Positions 41,795 to 50,840 of a stretch of DNA of 64,000 nucleotides are shown here, one piece after another. The stretch is from the NCBI RefSeq assembly GCF_900199545.1, contig NZ_LT962671.1, positions 2,295,396 through 2,359,395 of the forward strand, given 5' to 3'. The notes under the pieces were generated by a model. The model made no database searches. It had not been told where the DNA came from and was given only the letters and a program-made list of their open reading frames with translations. The DNA comes from Raoultibacter massiliensis. Its GTDB lineage: Bacteria > Actinomycetota > Coriobacteriia > Coriobacteriales > Eggerthellaceae. Numbering within the stretch: position 1 is the first letter of the stretch; every line of letters begins with the position of its first letter. The position numbers and the translations under genes were made by a program.

Positions 41795-43531
41795 TTACCA
41801 ACGGCCCATCAGAGGGGATCGGGTGCGATCGCGACAATAGTCCTCGAGCTCCTGCTTCGTTATCACCGTTTCCGACTTCTTGCCGATGTCGACGACGGTC
41901 ACCCGATCGGTACACGAGTAGCACGGATCTATGCTCCCCACGATAACGGCGGCATCCGCGATCGTGTTCCCGCGCAGCATGGAGCGAAGCACCGGCCAAT
42001 TGCTGTACGTTGAGGCTTTCGCCCGCCAACGATAGCATTTTTGGTTGTTGCCCGTCATGGACCAGTGAAGATCTTCGCCGCGGGGCGCTTCGGTGAAGCC
42101 CACCGCAAACCGATGCGGCTCGTACTTCCACGATTCGTTCAAAATCGGACCCGTCGGCGTATTCTCGAGCCATGCCTGAATCATATCGAGACTGTCGAAG
42201 AATTCCTCTACCCTCACGAGCGTCCGACTCTTTACATCGCATCCGTCGTGCACGCAAGCCTTCTTATCCGTATACCGGTATCCGGCAAACGGGTGATCGA
42301 AGCGCGTGTCGCGGGAAAAGCCGCTTCCCCTGATTGTCGGACCTACCGGGCTGTAGTCGCGCGCGACCTCGGGATCCAAGATGCCGATGCCCGCCGTGCG
42401 GCTTTCGAAATTCGCTGTCGACAGCAACGCTTCTACCAGATGATCGGTTTCCTGCCGAAGCTCACCGAGCATCCAAATCGTTTTCATGCTCTGATCGGAA
42501 AGGATGTCCCTTCTTACACCGCCGATCAGGTTGATCCCGTAGGTCTTTCGCGCACCCGTAAGCATTTCTGCAAGGTTCATCGCTTTTTCCCTTACTCGGA
42601 AGAAGTGCATGAACCCCGTATCGAAGCCGCAGAAGTGGCATACGAGCCCCAGATTGAGCAGATGCGAATGCAACCTTTCGACCTCAAGCAGAATAGAGCG
42701 GATCACCTGAGCGCGTTCGGGAACCAGTATCTCCTGCGAATTCTCAACCGATTGGGCATATGCGACCGAATGGGCGCAACCGCAGATACCGCAGATGCGA
42801 TCGGCAAGAAAAGGAACCGTATCGTAAGTCATACGCGCCTCGGCGACTTTTTCCATACCGCGATGAACGTAGAACATCCGGTAGTCGGCATCGACGATGT
42901 ACTCCCCTTCGACAAACAACCTGAAATGGCCGGGCTCGTCGGAAGTGATATGCAGAGGCCCCATGGGAATAACCGTAGTTGTTCCCGGTTCAGCTCTGTT
43001 CAGAAACTCGTAATTCTCAAGATCGGCGGCAAGTTCGGGACGATGACGGTAATCCATGGAGTCCTTGCGCAGCGGATAGAGTCCCTCGGGCCAGTCGTCG
43101 GGAAGAACAAGCCTGCGCCCATCGGGAATGCCAATGGGCGTCAGCCCGAACATGTCGCGAATTTCGCGTTCCCCCCAGACGCACGCTGGAACTCGGGCAG
43201 CAACCGACGGAAACGTTCCCTCCTCGGGAGACACCTCGCTGCGGACCACGCATATGCAAGGATCGGATTCCTCCATAGAGAGCACGTAGTACAGGGCGAA
43301 GTTGCCGTTGATCGGACGCTCATCGTTGCCGACCACAACCGAAATCCACCCACCTCTTCGATAATAAAGGAATCGCACGACATCGGGCACCGAATCCGCC
43401 CTAACCGTCATGGTTACCTGTTCGTCGGATTGCCACGTCTCGCCCATGAGTGCCCCATGGAACTGCCTCCGGATTGCTTCGACGTGCGTCGAACCACGGC
43501 GTTTTTCCCTATTTCCACTTCGTTTGGTCAC
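41795..43531 (-). CDS. hyfG: Hydrogenase-4 large subunit fused to the NuoC-like domain (HyfG/HycE)
   Basis: The 578-residue catalytic subunit of a group 4a [NiFe] hydrogenase. Residues 1-165 are the NuoC-like 30-kDa domain (EREIRDMFGLTPIGIPDGRR). The NuoD-like part carries the nickel ligands in RICGICGCAHSVAY and DPCYSCTDR. About 32 residues follow the last motif, the extension removed by HycI, beginning VTVVDIGKK. It forms H2 from protons using formate-derived electrons. The GTG start has GGGAGG 5 bases upstream; the longer frame overlaps hyfF and is not believed. Confidence 0.96.
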   Translation of the reverse strand: MTKRSGNREKRRGSTHVEAIRRQFHGALMGETWQSDEQVTMTVRADSVPDVVRFLYYRRGGWISVVVGNDERPINGNFALYYVLSMEESDPCICVVRSEVSPEEGTFPSVAARVPACVWGEREIRDMFGLTPIGIPDGRRLVLPDDWPEGLYPLRKDSMDYRHRPELAADLENYEFLNRAEPGTTTVIPMGPLHITSDEPGHFRLFVEGEYIVDADYRMFYVHRGMEKVAEARMTYDTVPFLADRICGICGCAHSVAYAQSVENSQEILVPERAQVIRSILLEVERLHSHLLNLGLVCHFCGFDTGFMHFFRVREKAMNLAEMLTGARKTYGINLIGGVRRDILSDQSMKTIWMLGELRQETDHLVEALLSTANFESRTAGIGILDPEVARDYSPVGPTIRGSGFSRDTRFDHPFAGYRYTDKKACVHDGCDVKSRTLVRVEEFFDSLDMIQAWLENTPTGPILNESWKYEPHRFAVGFTEAPRGEDLHWSMTGNNQKCYRWRAKASTYSNWPVLRSMLRGNTIADAAVIVGSIDPCYSCTDRVTVVDIGKKSETVITKQELEDYCRDRTRSPLMGRW

Positions 43532-43541
43532 AAGAACCTCC

Positions 43542-45110
43542 CTATTCGCTTGGAAACATTGTCTTATCGGCCGTATGCAGCACGTCGCCGAAAAGCGGTA
43601 TCTCGTACAGGTGCGACGCATCTTCCTGCATGACTATCGCCGTCGCCGATCCCACCCCGCTTATAACCGGAGCCGGCAAAGCCACGCCGAACCATAACAG
43701 CAAAGCCATGAGCACCATCTCGGGAACGAGCATCGTAGCGCCCACGTCTTTCTTTTTGGCGGAATCAGGAGCTTTGCCCAGCACCGACCGAAGAAACACG
43801 AGACTGAAGGCCGCAATCACAACCGTCAGCGCCAAGCAAATCGGGATGACAAGCCAAAGGTAACCCGCGTAGATGCCAGACAGCACCGTAAGCACCTCGC
43901 TGAGAAACAGCGCGAACGGGGGGAACCCCGAAAGGGCAAAAAGACCTGCACCCAGCAAAACCGCCGTAACAGGGGCAACCTGCACCACGCCGATGATCTT
44001 TTCAAGATTGCTGGTTTTGAATTTCATGATCACGTTGCCCGAGAGGCAGAACATGAGAGCCTTCGCAAGACCGTGGAATATGCAGTGAAGAAGTGCGGCG
44101 GCAATGCCGAGCGGGCCACCGAACCCTAAGCAAAGCGCGACGATGCCGATGTTTTCGCACGAGCTGTAAGCCAACTTGCGCTTGAGGTCATTTTGCGAAA
44201 AAACGGCAAATGCGCTGAACAGTATCGAAGCAGCTCCCAATATGAGCATGACGGTCTGGGGGAATTCGGGTCCGACCGCTTGCACCGCTAGAACGTAAAA
44301 CCTAATGAGAACCAGCATTGCGCACTTAGCAAGGGCACCGGACATCAGCCCCGATAGCGGACTCGGCGCCTGCGAGTAGGCATCTGGCATCCAGGTATGC
44401 ATGGGAAACAGCCCCGCTTTCGTGCCGAACCCGATCGCTGCAAACACGAACGCTATCCTGATGAGTGCCGAGTCGAATTGGGCAGCATATGGAACGAGGG
44501 ATGTCCAGAATACCGCTTGATGCGGGTCGGCCATGATGTCTGCCGCATTCGCATACACGAGCAAGGTGCCGTACAGGCCGAACGCAACACCAGCCGTGCA
44601 AACGATAAGATACTTCCATGCGGCCTCGAGCGAGATCTTCGTATTGTACGAACCCACCAAAAATACGGTCGAAAGCGTCGTCGCCTCGATAGCCACCCAC
44701 ATCATGATCACGTTGTTCGATGTGACAACCAACTGCATGGTAAACAAAAACAAGCTGAAGAAAGCATAGAACCGCTTGGTTTGCGAGGCATCAAAGCGCC
44801 CCTCCCTGGCATCGAAACGGATATAGGATACCGAGCAAACGCCCGTCAACAGGGCAACCGTGCTCACCAGTCCAAGGAAGACGGCGCTCAGCGCATCGAC
44901 TTGAAACCAGACATCGATAACCTCCACCGAGCCGCCGCCCCCGAACACGAAGGCGACAACGAACAGGCTCGACAGAAACGTTATCCCGATCGATACGATG
45001 TGCACCGCTTCGAACGCGATCCGGGGCAGCCTTATGGGAAGAACCGCTATCAGCAAACAGGCGACAAGCGGCGTCGCCATCGCAACGAGCAGCAGACTTG
45101 AAATATCCAT
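43542..45110 (-). CDS. hyfF: Hydrogenase-4 membrane subunit HyfF (Mrp/NuoN-like)
   Basis: A 522-residue proton-translocating-type antiporter-like subunit with about 14 helices. The channel lysine motif is visible in GFGTKAGLFPMHTWMPDAYS and a second conserved Lys in SGALAKCAMLVLIR; FSQNDLKRKLAYSSCENIG is the usual broken-helix region. With HyfB and HyfD it gives three antiporter-like subunits, as expected for the larger FHL-2 rather than FHL-1. It precedes the large-subunit gene by 10 bp. Confidence 0.94.
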   Translation of the reverse strand: MDISSLLLVAMATPLVACLLIAVLPIRLPRIAFEAVHIVSIGITFLSSLFVVAFVFGGGGSVEVIDVWFQVDALSAVFLGLVSTVALLTGVCSVSYIRFDAREGRFDASQTKRFYAFFSLFLFTMQLVVTSNNVIMMWVAIEATTLSTVFLVGSYNTKISLEAAWKYLIVCTAGVAFGLYGTLLVYANAADIMADPHQAVFWTSLVPYAAQFDSALIRIAFVFAAIGFGTKAGLFPMHTWMPDAYSQAPSPLSGLMSGALAKCAMLVLIRFYVLAVQAVGPEFPQTVMLILGAASILFSAFAVFSQNDLKRKLAYSSCENIGIVALCLGFGGPLGIAAALLHCIFHGLAKALMFCLSGNVIMKFKTSNLEKIIGVVQVAPVTAVLLGAGLFALSGFPPFALFLSEVLTVLSGIYAGYLWLVIPICLALTVVIAAFSLVFLRSVLGKAPDSAKKKDVGATMLVPEMVLMALLLWFGVALPAPVISGVGSATAIVMQEDASHLYEIPLFGDVLHTADKTMFPSE

Positions 45111-45113
45111 GTT

Positions 45114-45767
45114 CTACCCCCTCAATTCCATAAGATCACGAGCGTCGAGCGTCTTCGCGATCTTGTATATCCTCAAAACCATGAGAACCATGATGAGGAC
45201 GGCGAAGATGGCATCAGTGGCAATGCCGATTTCCACAAGCTCCGGCGCCTGTGGAGCAAGAAGAGCCAATGTTACATGCGAGCCGTTTTCCATCAGACAG
45301 TATCCGAATATCTGCTTCACAATGTTGCGCTGCGAGACGATGCATGTAAGACCGATGAAGAAGTGGGCAAGCGAAATGGCGAGCGCGGGCTTCACCTCTG
45401 CAGCAGTGTAGAGATCGATGCCCTGTATCGCCGCGAAACAGATCAGCACCTCTAAGGCGATCAGTGTGATGCTCTTGAACGGGGAGAGGCGCTCACCGAG
45501 ATCTTGCGAATCGGCACCGAGCTTCCTCTGCAGAAACAGCAACATGCTCGGAACGAGCACGACCTTGGTGATGAAAGCCGATGCAGACCACATGAACAGA
45601 ACTTCTGAATCCGTCGCAAATGCAAGCGAGACGAGAAGCAGTACGAGAACAAGCGATTGCAGCGCGTAAAGAATCGCCGACTTTCTAACCGATCGGGCAA
45701 GAACCACCATCGTCGACGTGACGATAAGCAGACCGCCGAGGGCGTTTACCCAAGCAAATGCAGACAT
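45114..45767 (-). CDS. hyfE: Hydrogenase-4 membrane subunit HyfE
   Basis: A 217-residue protein with about six helices, of the HyfE family, which resembles NuoK/MrpC-like subunits. Segments: WVNALGGLLIVTSTMVVLAR, FMWSASAFITKVVLVPSML and VKQIFGYCLMENGSHVTLAL. HyfE occurs in FHL-2 type complexes but not in E. coli FHL-1. It is separated from hyfD by 12 bp and from hyfF by 3 bp. Confidence 0.93.
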   Translation of the reverse strand: MSAFAWVNALGGLLIVTSTMVVLARSVRKSAILYALQSLVLVLLLVSLAFATDSEVLFMWSASAFITKVVLVPSMLLFLQRKLGADSQDLGERLSPFKSITLIALEVLICFAAIQGIDLYTAAEVKPALAISLAHFFIGLTCIVSQRNIVKQIFGYCLMENGSHVTLALLAPQAPELVEIGIATDAIFAVLIMVLMVLRIYKIAKTLDARDLMELRG

Positions 45768-45779
45768 GACACCATCACC

Positions 45780-47237
45780 CTAACTCAACCAAGTCACTGC
45801 AATGAACCCAGAGCAGACCGTCATAACCATGAGCACGACAAACACAACCGCCATAGGCTTCGGAAGCGGATGGGCGTCTTCGACCGTTTCAGACGGCGCG
45901 CCCGAAACTACCGAACCCATCCACTTCAAAAACCATGCGAACGAGCAGAGGGACTCGATGATCGCGACGATCACGATCACCAACAACAACACGCTTTGCG
46001 ACGAGACCTCAAACCCACCGGCCAATATCATGAACTTGCTGAAAAACGGGCCGAACGGAGGAAGTCCGCCAATCGCCAAAGCGCCAAACGCGAACGCGAT
46101 CGCCAAAAGCGGCATCTTTGACGAAAGACCCTGGAACTTCGTAAGAAGCCGCGTGCCCATCGTGTAGCTCAGGGCGCCTGCGACGAGGAAGAACAGGGTC
46201 TTGGCAAACGCATGGTTGAAAATATGGGCAATACCGCCCTGCATGGCCAGCTGCGACCCGAAGATCGCAAAGCCGAAACCAAGAAACATATACGAAAGCT
46301 GCGCGATCGTCGAATACGCCAGCAGACGTTTGACGTCCTTCTGCGGCAAGTACATAAGGAAACTGAACACCATGGTCACGATTGCTCCCACAACGACAAC
46401 CCAGCCGACCTCGATCGGTACGGACCCCGCACACAAGAGCGCCCGAGCGAAAATGTACACGCCAACCTTCACCATCGATGCACCATGGAGATACGCCGAA
46501 ACGGGGGTGGGCGCCTCCATAGCCGACGGAAGCCACATGTAAAACGGCAACTGAGCCGACTTGCCCCATGCCGCGACGAGAATCGCGATAAGGACGAACG
46601 CTTTTGCGCCTTCTCCAAGCTGAGCGATCGCCTGAAGCTCAAAGGAACCGGTCTCCAAGAACAAAACGGCGGCGCCGCAATAGAGCCCGAGCGATGCTAT
46701 GTGCGTGATGATGAGCGCTTTCATCGCTGATTTTCTCGACGTGGCGTTGTTGTAATAGCCGATGAGAGACCACGAACATGCACCGGTAATCTCGAAGAAG
46801 ACGAGCTGTCCGAGTATCGTGGAACTGAAAACCAAGCCGGCCATCGCACCGATGAAAGCGATGAACACCGCGTAGAACCGCTTCTTGTGCTCGTCAGGGT
46901 GTTCGCGATTTCCCTTATTCAGGTAAGCGAACGAGTACACGGTCACCAAAAACCCGATGCCCACGAACGCCGCAGCGAGCAGCGTGCTCATGGCATCGAC
47001 GGTAAAGCCGAACACGACCACCGAACCGAACCACAGGCACGGAAGCGTGCTTCCCTGCATGCCCCCCTGCGCAAAAAGCCCCGCGGCAGCCAAGCACGCA
47101 AGAAGCGAGACGCCCGCAGCGACGGCGCAGATCCAGCGAGCCGCACCACGCGGCAGCGCAAGAATCAGCAGCATCCCCGCGAAGGGCACCAATATAGCCA
47201 AGAGCGGAAAGAACGCAACCTCGATCCCTGACAGCAT
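45780..47237 (-). CDS. hyfD: Hydrogenase-4 membrane subunit HyfD (NuoL/M-like)
   Basis: An antiporter-like subunit of about 485 residues and 14 helices. The channel motif is ILVAAWGKSAQLPFYMWLPS, with Tyr where HyfB and HyfF have His, followed by YLHGASMVKVGVYIFAR; MYLPQKDVKRLLAYSTIAQL is the broken-helix region. AAGGAG best fits the ATG at 47237; ATG 47243 and GTG 47255 are in-frame alternatives 2 and 6 codons upstream. It lies directly after hyfC. Confidence 0.93.
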   Translation of the reverse strand: MLSGIEVAFFPLLAILVPFAGMLLILALPRGAARWICAVAAGVSLLACLAAAGLFAQGGMQGSTLPCLWFGSVVVFGFTVDAMSTLLAAAFVGIGFLVTVYSFAYLNKGNREHPDEHKKRFYAVFIAFIGAMAGLVFSSTILGQLVFFEITGACSWSLIGYYNNATSRKSAMKALIITHIASLGLYCGAAVLFLETGSFELQAIAQLGEGAKAFVLIAILVAAWGKSAQLPFYMWLPSAMEAPTPVSAYLHGASMVKVGVYIFARALLCAGSVPIEVGWVVVVGAIVTMVFSFLMYLPQKDVKRLLAYSTIAQLSYMFLGFGFAIFGSQLAMQGGIAHIFNHAFAKTLFFLVAGALSYTMGTRLLTKFQGLSSKMPLLAIAFAFGALAIGGLPPFGPFFSKFMILAGGFEVSSQSVLLLVIVIVAIIESLCSFAWFLKWMGSVVSGAPSETVEDAHPLPKPMAVVFVVLMVMTVCSGFIAVTWLS

Positions 47238-47255
47238 GCTCATCACTCCTTCCAC

Positions 47256-48185
47256 CTATATGCCCATAACGAGGAACGCAAGCGACAAGACAGAGCATCC
47301 CACCACCATCCACGTATGCTGGGATAGCAATTTGAACCGCACGCGTACGACCGTATTCTCAATGAGAGCGCACACGGTGAATACGACCGACATTTTCACG
47401 AAGAACACCAGCAGCCCTAAAGCCAGTGAAGCAGGAGTCATATCGACAGCGCTTCCGAATGGGAAGAAGATGGCAAGGAGCATACTGATCACGATGATCT
47501 GCTTAAGCGACATCCCCAGTTTGAGAAAGGCCAACGAAGGCCCGGAGTATTCGGCCAAGGGGCCTTCCTGAAGCTCCTGCTCGGCTTCGGCAACATCGTA
47601 GGGAAGCTTTCCAAGCTCCATATAGCATGCTACGCAGAAGGCGAACGCCGCAACGACCATTGCGATGGGCGAAGTGAACGAGAGAGACGAAAGAGCGCCT
47701 CCCATATCGCCGATGTTCGAACACCCCGTCGCAATCGCGACAGCGAACAGTGCGATGATCATCGACGGCTCGATAAGCGCGCTGGCAAGCAGTTCCCTAA
47801 CACCGCCGACACCGGGATACGATCCCGAGCTATCGATCGAAGACAGCGCAAAAAAGAACCGGGGCAACGCGAGCATGTACACGACCACGATGAAATCGCC
47901 GAGCGCCGGTATCGGACAGAATCGAGTAACCATAGGTATCCCCATGGCAAGCAGCAAGACCGTTGCCAGGTAGAGCACCGGCATGATCCTGAACGGCGCA
48001 CCGGAATCGATCGTGCGAACATCCTCCCTTTTGAACAGCTTCAGTATGTCATAGTAGTCTTGGAAGATGCTCGGACCCTTCCGCGTATGCATCTTCGCCC
48101 GAAGAACTCTGCTGACGCCCGAAAAAAGCGGTGCGGCAAGCAGAAGGGCTACAGGTTGCAGAATCGCTAGCACTATCTCATTCAT
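47256..48185 (-). CDS. hyfC: Hydrogenase-4 membrane subunit HyfC (NuoH-like)
   Basis: The 309-residue NuoH-like subunit with eight helices that links the hydrogenase arm to the membrane antiporter modules. Visible: AKMHTRKGPSIFQDYYDILK, ASALIEPSMIIALFAVAIA and the acidic loop CYMELGKLPYDVAEAEQELQEG, which lines the quinone-cavity equivalent. GAGGGAG precedes the ATG at 48185. A longer open frame upstream overlaps hyfB and has no membrane pattern. Confidence 0.94.
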   Translation of the reverse strand: MNEIVLAILQPVALLLAAPLFSGVSRVLRAKMHTRKGPSIFQDYYDILKLFKREDVRTIDSGAPFRIMPVLYLATVLLLAMGIPMVTRFCPIPALGDFIVVVYMLALPRFFFALSSIDSSGSYPGVGGVRELLASALIEPSMIIALFAVAIATGCSNIGDMGGALSSLSFTSPIAMVVAAFAFCVACYMELGKLPYDVAEAEQELQEGPLAEYSGPSLAFLKLGMSLKQIIVISMLLAIFFPFGSAVDMTPASLALGLLVFFVKMSVVFTVCALIENTVVRVRFKLLSQHTWMVVGCSVLSLAFLVMGI

Positions 48186-48196
48186 GGCTCCCTCGC

Positions 48197-50224
48197 TTAT
48201 CCGATCGCAACGGTCAGTATCAGGAAGAAGACGAGCGCGACAACGACGTAGGAGACGTAGACGCGATAATCGCCTCCTTCGACTTTCCGAGTCGCTTGGC
48301 TTAGCTTGCTGACGATTCCGATCACCCCATCGACCAAATACCGATCGGAGAGCGGCTCGGCTTTTCCGATTCCCCCCACCAGCCTTTCGTACAAGAACTC
48401 GACTTTCACCTTTTGCGCAGAAACCAGATCCCGAGCCCGGTACAACGCTGCAAAGAACATGCCCGCTGCAGAGGAAAAGCTCGTTGAGGCAGCGAGCATC
48501 TCCCGTTCGGGAAGATAGCCACAGTCCCACGGCTCCTTTCGCAGACCGGCGCCCGCCCTGCGCCGCACGACAGCACGCAGCCCTACGAGCAGCAATGCGA
48601 GAACGATCAGCAGCACGGCGATCAGGATAAAAGACACCCCTGTTCCCGCAAGCGGGTTCACCAGTTCCGAACCCAAGGCCACCGGGGCGGTCGAGGCCGC
48701 CATGCCGAGAACAGAAGCCGCGATTCGACCGATCGCAGGCGCGATCCATGCCGCGCCCACGCCGAGGCAGATGCATATCGCTGCCAGCAGCACGCTTCCC
48801 ACCACCATAGCAACAGGCACCTCACGGGCTTCCCGCGCTTTTTCGGATCGCGGCGCACCCGAGAAAGCAACTCCGTACGCTTTAACGAAGCATACGATGG
48901 CCAAAGCTCCCGAAATCGCAAGCGAAGCCGCCGCTAGAACCGCCGCCGTCTTTATAAGGGGAGCAGCTCCAAGAGAGACGTCGAGCAGCGACTGGTAGGT
49001 GATCCATTCTGAAGCGAACCCGTTCAACGGAGGTATCGCGCAGATGGCGACCGAAGCGATGAGGAATACCGCAGCCGTCCAGGGCATTCTCCTGGCAAGA
49101 CCCCCCATCGCATCAAGCGATCGGGTATGAACCCGGAAAATAGCCGAACCCGCGCCAAGGAAAAGCGCACCTTTGAACATTGCGTGATTGACGAGATGGT
49201 ACAATCCGCCCAAAAGTCCCAAAGTCGCGACTATCGGCTGTTCAAGAGCCATACCGAAGATTGCCACCCCAACGCCGATCAGAACGATTCCGATGTTTTC
49301 AACCGTGCAGTACGCAAGCGTTCTTTTGATATCCCGTTCTGCCACCGCATACGCGATGCCGAACACCGCCGATACAACGCCGAGCATCATGACGACGAAG
49401 CCCCACCAAAGCTGGCAACCCGAAGCCCCCAACAAGTCAAAGCAAACTTTCACAATACCGAAGATGCCGATTTTCACCATACCGCCCGACATAAGCGCCG
49501 ACACGTTCGACGGAGCCTCGGGATGCGCCAGGGGAAGCCACGAATGAAAGGGAACCATGCCAGCTTTGATGCCGAAGCCGAGAAACGCGAGCATGAAAAC
49601 GATCGAGGCTGCCGCAGGCGCCATCGCAACCTGCCGGAAGTCGGAGAACTCGAAGCTTCCTCCTGCAGCGTTCGCCATCATAAGAAACGCCACCATGATC
49701 ATGAGAAAACCGATATGAGCCATGACGAAATACACGAATCCGCCCCGTTGCGCCTGTTCGGAACGATCGAATACAACGAGGAAATACGATGTTAGCGACA
49801 TGAGCTCGAAAAAAACCAGGAACCAGAATGCATTGTCGACTGCTACTACGAAAATCATGGATATCACGAACAGGTTCATATAAAACCCGATTTTGCCGAT
49901 ACCGCGACCCCGATACTCGTCGAAATACGAAAACCCGTATATCCACGCGGCTATCGCCAGCACCGAAATCACCGCAATCAGCAAGCCGGAAAGAGGGTTG
50001 CAGGAAATCGAGAAGTCCGCAAACCCGAAGGGGCTTACGGCCCTCAGCACCTGCGTTGGCCCTAACATCGATATTAAGCCGAACCCGAGGGCCAGGACCG
50101 AGGATACGACGCCGCAGCTACACGAAAGAAACTTGACTGCGCTTTCCTGACGATACAGCAGAAGGGAAACCAAAGCGCCCACAACTGATATGCCGCCTGC
50201 GCCCACCAACAATGTCAGACCCAT
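48197..50224 (-). CDS. hyfB: Hydrogenase-4 membrane subunit HyfB (NuoL-like)
   Basis: The largest membrane subunit, 675 residues and about 16 helices. The antiporter core has ELMSLTSYFLVVFDRSEQAQ, GFGIKAGMVPFHSWLPLAHP, SGGMVKIGIFGIVKV and VAERDIKRTLAYCTVENIG, including the conserved Glu and two Lys of proton channels. The C-terminus has the HyfB/HycC-type WDCGYLPEREMLAASTSFS segment. GGAGG stands 5 bases before the ATG at 50224, inside the end of hyfA, so the two are coupled. Confidence 0.95.
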   Translation of the reverse strand: MGLTLLVGAGGISVVGALVSLLLYRQESAVKFLSCSCGVVSSVLALGFGLISMLGPTQVLRAVSPFGFADFSISCNPLSGLLIAVISVLAIAAWIYGFSYFDEYRGRGIGKIGFYMNLFVISMIFVVAVDNAFWFLVFFELMSLTSYFLVVFDRSEQAQRGGFVYFVMAHIGFLMIMVAFLMMANAAGGSFEFSDFRQVAMAPAAASIVFMLAFLGFGIKAGMVPFHSWLPLAHPEAPSNVSALMSGGMVKIGIFGIVKVCFDLLGASGCQLWWGFVVMMLGVVSAVFGIAYAVAERDIKRTLAYCTVENIGIVLIGVGVAIFGMALEQPIVATLGLLGGLYHLVNHAMFKGALFLGAGSAIFRVHTRSLDAMGGLARRMPWTAAVFLIASVAICAIPPLNGFASEWITYQSLLDVSLGAAPLIKTAAVLAAASLAISGALAIVCFVKAYGVAFSGAPRSEKAREAREVPVAMVVGSVLLAAICICLGVGAAWIAPAIGRIAASVLGMAASTAPVALGSELVNPLAGTGVSFILIAVLLIVLALLLVGLRAVVRRRAGAGLRKEPWDCGYLPEREMLAASTSFSSAAGMFFAALYRARDLVSAQKVKVEFLYERLVGGIGKAEPLSDRYLVDGVIGIVSKLSQATRKVEGGDYRVYVSYVVVALVFFLILTVAIG

Positions 50225-50811
50225 TGCGACCTCCAAACCTTCGAGCTTTCAACCGATACAGCCTCCATTTCCTCTGCCGCGCGGAGCCTTCTTTCGCGCA
50301 AATCGGCATCAAGGGTTTCTTGGCCGATCAGAACAAGCGCACCTGTCGGACACGCATCGACGCAGCGAGGGCTTTCCGACGCACCTGCACACAGATCGCA
50401 TTTCACCGCGCAGGCAGCAACGCCTGCCTCCCACTTGAGCAAAGGACTTGCCGAGCCTGGATATCTCGGTGTTCTGAAACACACGCCCGCAACACCCGCA
50501 ACCGAAGTGCCCGACGGAATCACCGCCCCGTACGGACAGGCAATCGAGCACATTTTGCATCCGACGCACCGCTGCTCATCCACGCGGACAATGCCGTTTT
50601 CGCGTGTAATAACGCCAGTTGGACATATGGCAAGGCAGGGGGCGCTTGCGCACTGACGACAGAGAGAAACGGCGGACACACCCTTCGTTTCGACAACCGT
50701 CAACCGGGCAGCACTTTGGAGACCCGCTTTCTCATGAGCCGCAATGCAGGCTGCCTCGCACGTCTTGCAACCAATGCACGCATCGGGGTTTATGACTATA
50801 TAGCGATTCAC
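50215..50811 (-). CDS. hyfA: Formate hydrogenlyase Fe-S subunit (HyfA/HycB-like)
   Basis: A 198-residue polyferredoxin with four Cys groups: CIGCKTCEAACI, CRQCASAPCLAICP, CVGCKMCSIACP and CDLCAGAS...CVDACP. It should carry electrons from FdhF to the hydrogenase module. It lies 30 bp after fdhF and overlaps hyfB by 10 bases. It is clearly related to the HydN-type protein at 53042. Confidence 0.94.
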   Translation of the reverse strand: MNRYIVINPDACIGCKTCEAACIAAHEKAGLQSAARLTVVETKGVSAVSLCRQCASAPCLAICPTGVITRENGIVRVDEQRCVGCKMCSIACPYGAVIPSGTSVAGVAGVCFRTPRYPGSASPLLKWEAGVAACAVKCDLCAGASESPRCVDACPTGALVLIGQETLDADLRERRLRAAEEMEAVSVESSKVWRSQWV

Positions 50812-50840
50812 ATCCGTCCTCCAAGCACGTCGTCAAGTGA